Assembly (NCBI GenBank): GCA_964481575.1
Contig: CAYZTR010000007.1
Span: forward strand, 4,113 to 68,112
Origin: UQRS01 sp964481575
Lineage (GTDB): Bacteria > Bacillota > Clostridia > Oscillospirales > Acutalibacteraceae
Length of the DNA: 64,000 bases
Reading direction: 5' to 3'
The position numbers and the translations under genes were made by a program. Shown here in pieces: positions 61,061-64,000 of this stretch (positions are counted from its first letter, which is position 1; every line of letters starts with the position of its first letter). The notes under the pieces were generated by a model that did not search any database, had not been told where the DNA came from, and saw nothing but the letters and a program-made list of their open reading frames with translations.

Positions 61061-64000
61061 TTACTTGACGCCCTTCGCATACAGCTCGCCCAGGGCGACC
61101 AGATGGTCATACCGGATCTGGGCATTCTGCTCAGCCTTGGTAAACAGAGTCTCTGCACGCTCCGGGAAGGAACGGGTCAGCTGGCTGTAACGGGCTTCAT
61201 TCATGATGAAGTCACGATAGCCAGGCGCAGGCTCCTTGCTGTCCATGGTGAAGGGGTTCTTGCCTTCTGCCTTGGCAGCGGGATTGAACCGGAACAGGTT
61301 CCAGTAACCGCAGGCAACTGCCTTCTTCATTTCCTCCTGGCAGTGAACCATGCCGCCCTTGATGCTGTGCATTTCGCAGGGGGCGTAGCCGATGACCAGA
61401 GAGGGACCCGGATAAGCCTCAGCTTCTTTCAAAGCCTTGTAGGTCTGAGCCGGATTGGCGCCCATGGCAATCTGAGCAACATAGATATATCCGTAAGACA
61501 TGGCAACCTCAGCCAGGCTCTTCTTGGAGATGGCCTTACCGGCAGCTGCGAACTGTGCAACCTGGCCGATCTGAGAAGCCTTGGAAGCCTGACCACCGGT
61601 GTTGGAATAAACCTCGGTATCGAAGACCATTACATTGACATTCTCGCCGGAAGCCAGAACGTGATCCAGACCGCCAAAGCCAATGTCATAGGCCCATCCG
61701 TCACCGCCGAAGATCCAGACGGACTTCTTGGAGAGGTACTCCTTCTTGTCCAGAATCTCCTGAACGCAGTCGCAATCCACAGTCTCCAGAGCAGCAACCA
61801 AAGCCTCGGTGGCAGCGGTGTTCTTCTCACCGTCATCCACGGTATCCAGGTAGCCGGCAATAGCAGCCTTTACTTCCGCGGAAACCTTGTCGGACTCGCC
61901 GATGGCCTTGACCTTCTCAATGAGGGTCTCGCGGATGGCCTTCTGGCCAAGATACATACCGTAACCGTGCTCGGCATTATCCTCGAACAGGGAGTTGGCC
62001 CAAGCAGGACCGTGGCCCTTGGCGTTAACAGTATAGGGAGAGGTTGCAGCGGGGCCGCCCCAGATAGAAGAACAACCGGTAGCATTGGAAATGTACATTC
62101 TGTCGCCGAACATCTGGGTGATCAGGCGAGCATAGGAGGTCTCAGCGCAGCCGGCACAGGAGCCGGAGAACTCCAACAAGGGCTTCTTGTACTGAGAGCC
62201 CAGAACGTTGTCCTTCATCATGTCTTCCTTCTCGGTGACCTTGGCAACTGCATAATCAAACACAGCCTGCTGGGCCTCTTCGCTCTCGCGAGGCACCATA
62301 GTCAGAGAGTTGGTGGGACATACGCCGACGCAGACGCCGCAGCCCATGCAATCCATGGGAGATACGGCCATGGTATAGGTGTACTTACCCTTGCTCAGCT
62401 TCAAAGGAGCGGACTTCATGACGTCGGGAGCGGCAGCAGCCTCCTCCTCCGTCAGGGCAAAGGGACGGATAGTAGCATGGGGGCAAACAAAGGCACACTG
62501 GTTACACTGGGCACAGGTGTTAGCGTCCCAAGCGGGAACCATAACGGCTACGCCGCGCTTCTCATAAGCGGAAGCACCCTGCTCGAAGGTACCGTCCACA
62601 TGATCCACAAAAGCGGATACCGGCAGAGAGTCACCGTCCATCTTGCCAATGGGCTTCATGATGTTATCCACCATCTTGACCAGCTTGGCGGGACCTTCGG
62701 ATGCGGGATCCTTAGCATCTTCGGCACAGTCAGCCCAAGCGGCGGGAATATCAATCTTGGTGAAAGCAGAGACACCGGCGTCAATGGCGTTCCAGTTCTT
62801 CTCTACAACGTCCTTACCTTTCTTCATGTAGGAGGCCTCGGCCTTTTCCTTCATGTACTTAACGGCTTCGTCAATGGGAAGCACCTTGGAAAGGGCAAAG
62901 AAGGAAGCCTGCAGAATGGTGTTGGTCCGCTTACCCATACCAACCTTAGCAGCCAGATCAATGGCGTTCACGGTATACAGCTGAATGTTGTTCTTGGCAA
63001 TATAACGCTTGGCCTCAGCGGGCATGTGCTTCTCCAGTTCCTCGGGGGTCCACTGGCAGTTGATCAGATAAGTACCGCCGGGCTTCACGTCGTTGACCAT
63101 CTTGTATCCCTTGGTTACATAGGAGGGGTTGTGGCAGGCAACAAAGTCGGCCTTGTTGATATAATAAGGAGACTTAATGGGCTTATCACCAAAGCGCAGA
63201 TGGGAAATGGTGATACCACCGGTTTTCTTGGAGTCGTACTGGAAGTAAGCCTGAACATACTTATCGGTATGGTCGCCGATGATCTTGATGGAGTTCTTGT
63301 TAGCGCCGACAGTACCGTCACCGCCGAGACCCCAGAACTTACATTCAATGGTGCCTTCCGCAGCGGTGTTGGGCGAGGGCTTCTCCTCCAGGGACAGGTG
63401 GGTCACATCATCGTTAATACCGATGGTAAAGTGGGCCAGGGGGGCATCCTTGGCCAGCTCCTCATACACAGCAAAGACACTGGCGGGCGGGGTATCCTTG
63501 GACCCCAGACCGTAGCGGCCGCCGATAACCCTGGCAGACTTACCGGTAGCAGCCAGTGCAGCTACCACGTCCAGGAACAGGGGCTCGCCGATGGCACCGG
63601 GCTCCTTGGTCCGATCCAGAACGGCGATCTTCTTGGCGGTCTCAGGAATGGCAGCGGCAAACTTCTCAGCGGTGAAGGGGCGGTACAGACGGACCTTCAC
63701 CAGGCCAACCTTCTCGCCCTGGGCGGTCAGATAATCAATAACCTCCTCGGCCACGTCGCAAATGGAACCCATGGCGACGATGACGCGGTCGGCATCGGGA
63801 GCGCCATAGTAGTTAAACAGCTGATAGTCAGTACCCAGCTTGGCGTTGACCTTGCCCATGTACTCCTCAACAATGCTGGGGACGGCATCATAGTACTCAT
63901 TGCAGGCCTCACGATGCTGGAAGAAAACGTCGCCGTTTTCGTGGGAACCGCGCATAACGGGGCGCTCGGGGTTCAGGGCGCGCTTGCGGAAAGCCTCCAC
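61061..64000 (-). CDS. nifJ: Pyruvate:ferredoxin (flavodoxin) oxidoreductase, 5' end missing
   Basis: The 979 residues present lack roughly the first 190-200 of a protein normally near 1170-1200; the start lies beyond base 64000. Visible parts are domain II and the CoA-side domains, then an 8-iron ferredoxin domain with two cluster motifs (CAQCNQCAFVCPH and CMGCGVCVGVCPT). The thiamine pyrophosphate domain has GCSSIWGGPAATSPY and GDGWAYDIGFGGLDH, with EVYSNTGGQ after it. The enzyme makes acetyl-CoA, CO2 and reduced ferredoxin from pyruvate, a marker of anaerobic metabolism. A strong terminator follows it, so it is not part of the mannan locus. Confidence 0.97.
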   Translation of the reverse strand: MEAFRKRALNPERPVMRGSHENGDVFFQHREACNEYYDAVPSIVEEYMGKVNAKLGTDYQLFNYYGAPDADRVIVAMGSICDVAEEVIDYLTAQGEKVGLVKVRLYRPFTAEKFAAAIPETAKKIAVLDRTKEPGAIGEPLFLDVVAALAATGKSARVIGGRYGLGSKDTPPASVFAVYEELAKDAPLAHFTIGINDDVTHLSLEEKPSPNTAAEGTIECKFWGLGGDGTVGANKNSIKIIGDHTDKYVQAYFQYDSKKTGGITISHLRFGDKPIKSPYYINKADFVACHNPSYVTKGYKMVNDVKPGGTYLINCQWTPEELEKHMPAEAKRYIAKNNIQLYTVNAIDLAAKVGMGKRTNTILQASFFALSKVLPIDEAVKYMKEKAEASYMKKGKDVVEKNWNAIDAGVSAFTKIDIPAAWADCAEDAKDPASEGPAKLVKMVDNIMKPIGKMDGDSLPVSAFVDHVDGTFEQGASAYEKRGVAVMVPAWDANTCAQCNQCAFVCPHATIRPFALTEEEAAAAPDVMKSAPLKLSKGKYTYTMAVSPMDCMGCGVCVGVCPTNSLTMVPRESEEAQQAVFDYAVAKVTEKEDMMKDNVLGSQYKKPLLEFSGSCAGCAETSYARLITQMFGDRMYISNATGCSSIWGGPAATSPYTVNAKGHGPAWANSLFEDNAEHGYGMYLGQKAIRETLIEKVKAIGESDKVSAEVKAAIAGYLDTVDDGEKNTAATEALVAALETVDCDCVQEILDKKEYLSKKSVWIFGGDGWAYDIGFGGLDHVLASGENVNVMVFDTEVYSNTGGQASKASQIGQVAQFAAAGKAISKKSLAEVAMSYGYIYVAQIAMGANPAQTYKALKEAEAYPGPSLVIGYAPCEMHSIKGGMVHCQEEMKKAVACGYWNLFRFNPAAKAEGKNPFTMDSKEPAPGYRDFIMNEARYSQLTRSFPERAETLFTKAEQNAQIRYDHLVALGELYAKGVK

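Noticed and set aside
1..64000. CRISPR arrays, tRNA or rRNA genes, transposases, phage genes, integrases
   Set aside because: I looked for regularly spaced repeats, cloverleaf-like segments and typical transposase or integrase motifs and saw none.

Overview
The window reads as a chromosome segment of an anaerobic, low-oxygen-adapted Clostridia bacterium, most likely a gut Oscillospiraceae/Ruminococcaceae-type organism. The evidence is Gram-positive lipoproteins and ribosome binding sites, a long single-chain PurL, pyruvate:ferredoxin oxidoreductase (PFOR), old-yellow-enzyme redox genes, type I dockerin modules and a large carbohydrate ABC-transporter locus. A run of 10 Ns (12130-12139) shows that the source is a draft or metagenome-derived assembly.

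Left part (1-26.5 kb) is mostly housekeeping and redox metabolism. A minus-strand group carries trkA-trkH (K+ uptake), tadA (tRNA deaminase), a family 4 uracil-DNA glycosylase and tatD. Next come an SLC13-type anion permease, an SDR dehydrogenase and an MFS transporter, then malic enzyme. On the plus strand follow purL, an archaeal-type phosphoglycerate mutase and a HAD phosphatase. An AraC regulator is divergent from a three-gene redox operon (OYE reductase, SDR, FAD flavoprotein). Two copies of a small module flank this block (16.8-18.4 kb and 23.6-24.5 kb). Each copy has a promoter, a secreted caspase/CHAT-like protein, a lipoprotein and a CTGCTGT-core terminator. In both copies the first gene is broken while the lipoprotein is intact. 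hemW and another lipoprotein close this part.

Middle part (26.5-34.8 kb): two tandem secreted multi-domain SGNH hydrolases, each ending in a type I dockerin, transcribed away from an AraC regulator; then a uracil/xanthine permease and a decayed AT-rich stretch with an MFS transporter fragment.

Right part (34.8-60.5 kb) is one co-directional minus-strand locus of 15 genes behind a consensus promoter at 60507-60535. It encodes four GH76 alpha-1,6-mannanases, a GH125 exo-alpha-1,6-mannosidase, two pairs of sugar ABC permeases, two solute-binding proteins (one of about 1000 residues with fused carbohydrate-binding-like domains), a DUF5696 protein, an NHL-TPR-YIP1 membrane protein, and two large secreted or anchored proteins sharing an LGFP-like repeat. 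The inferred pathway is: surface GH76 lipoproteins cut alpha-1,6-mannan, the ABC systems import mannooligosaccharides, and cytoplasmic GH76 plus GH125 release mannose. No ABC ATPase, mannose kinase, regulator or debranching mannosidase is present in the locus. The window ends inside a PFOR gene.

I saw no rRNA, tRNA, CRISPR array, intact insertion sequence or phage genes.
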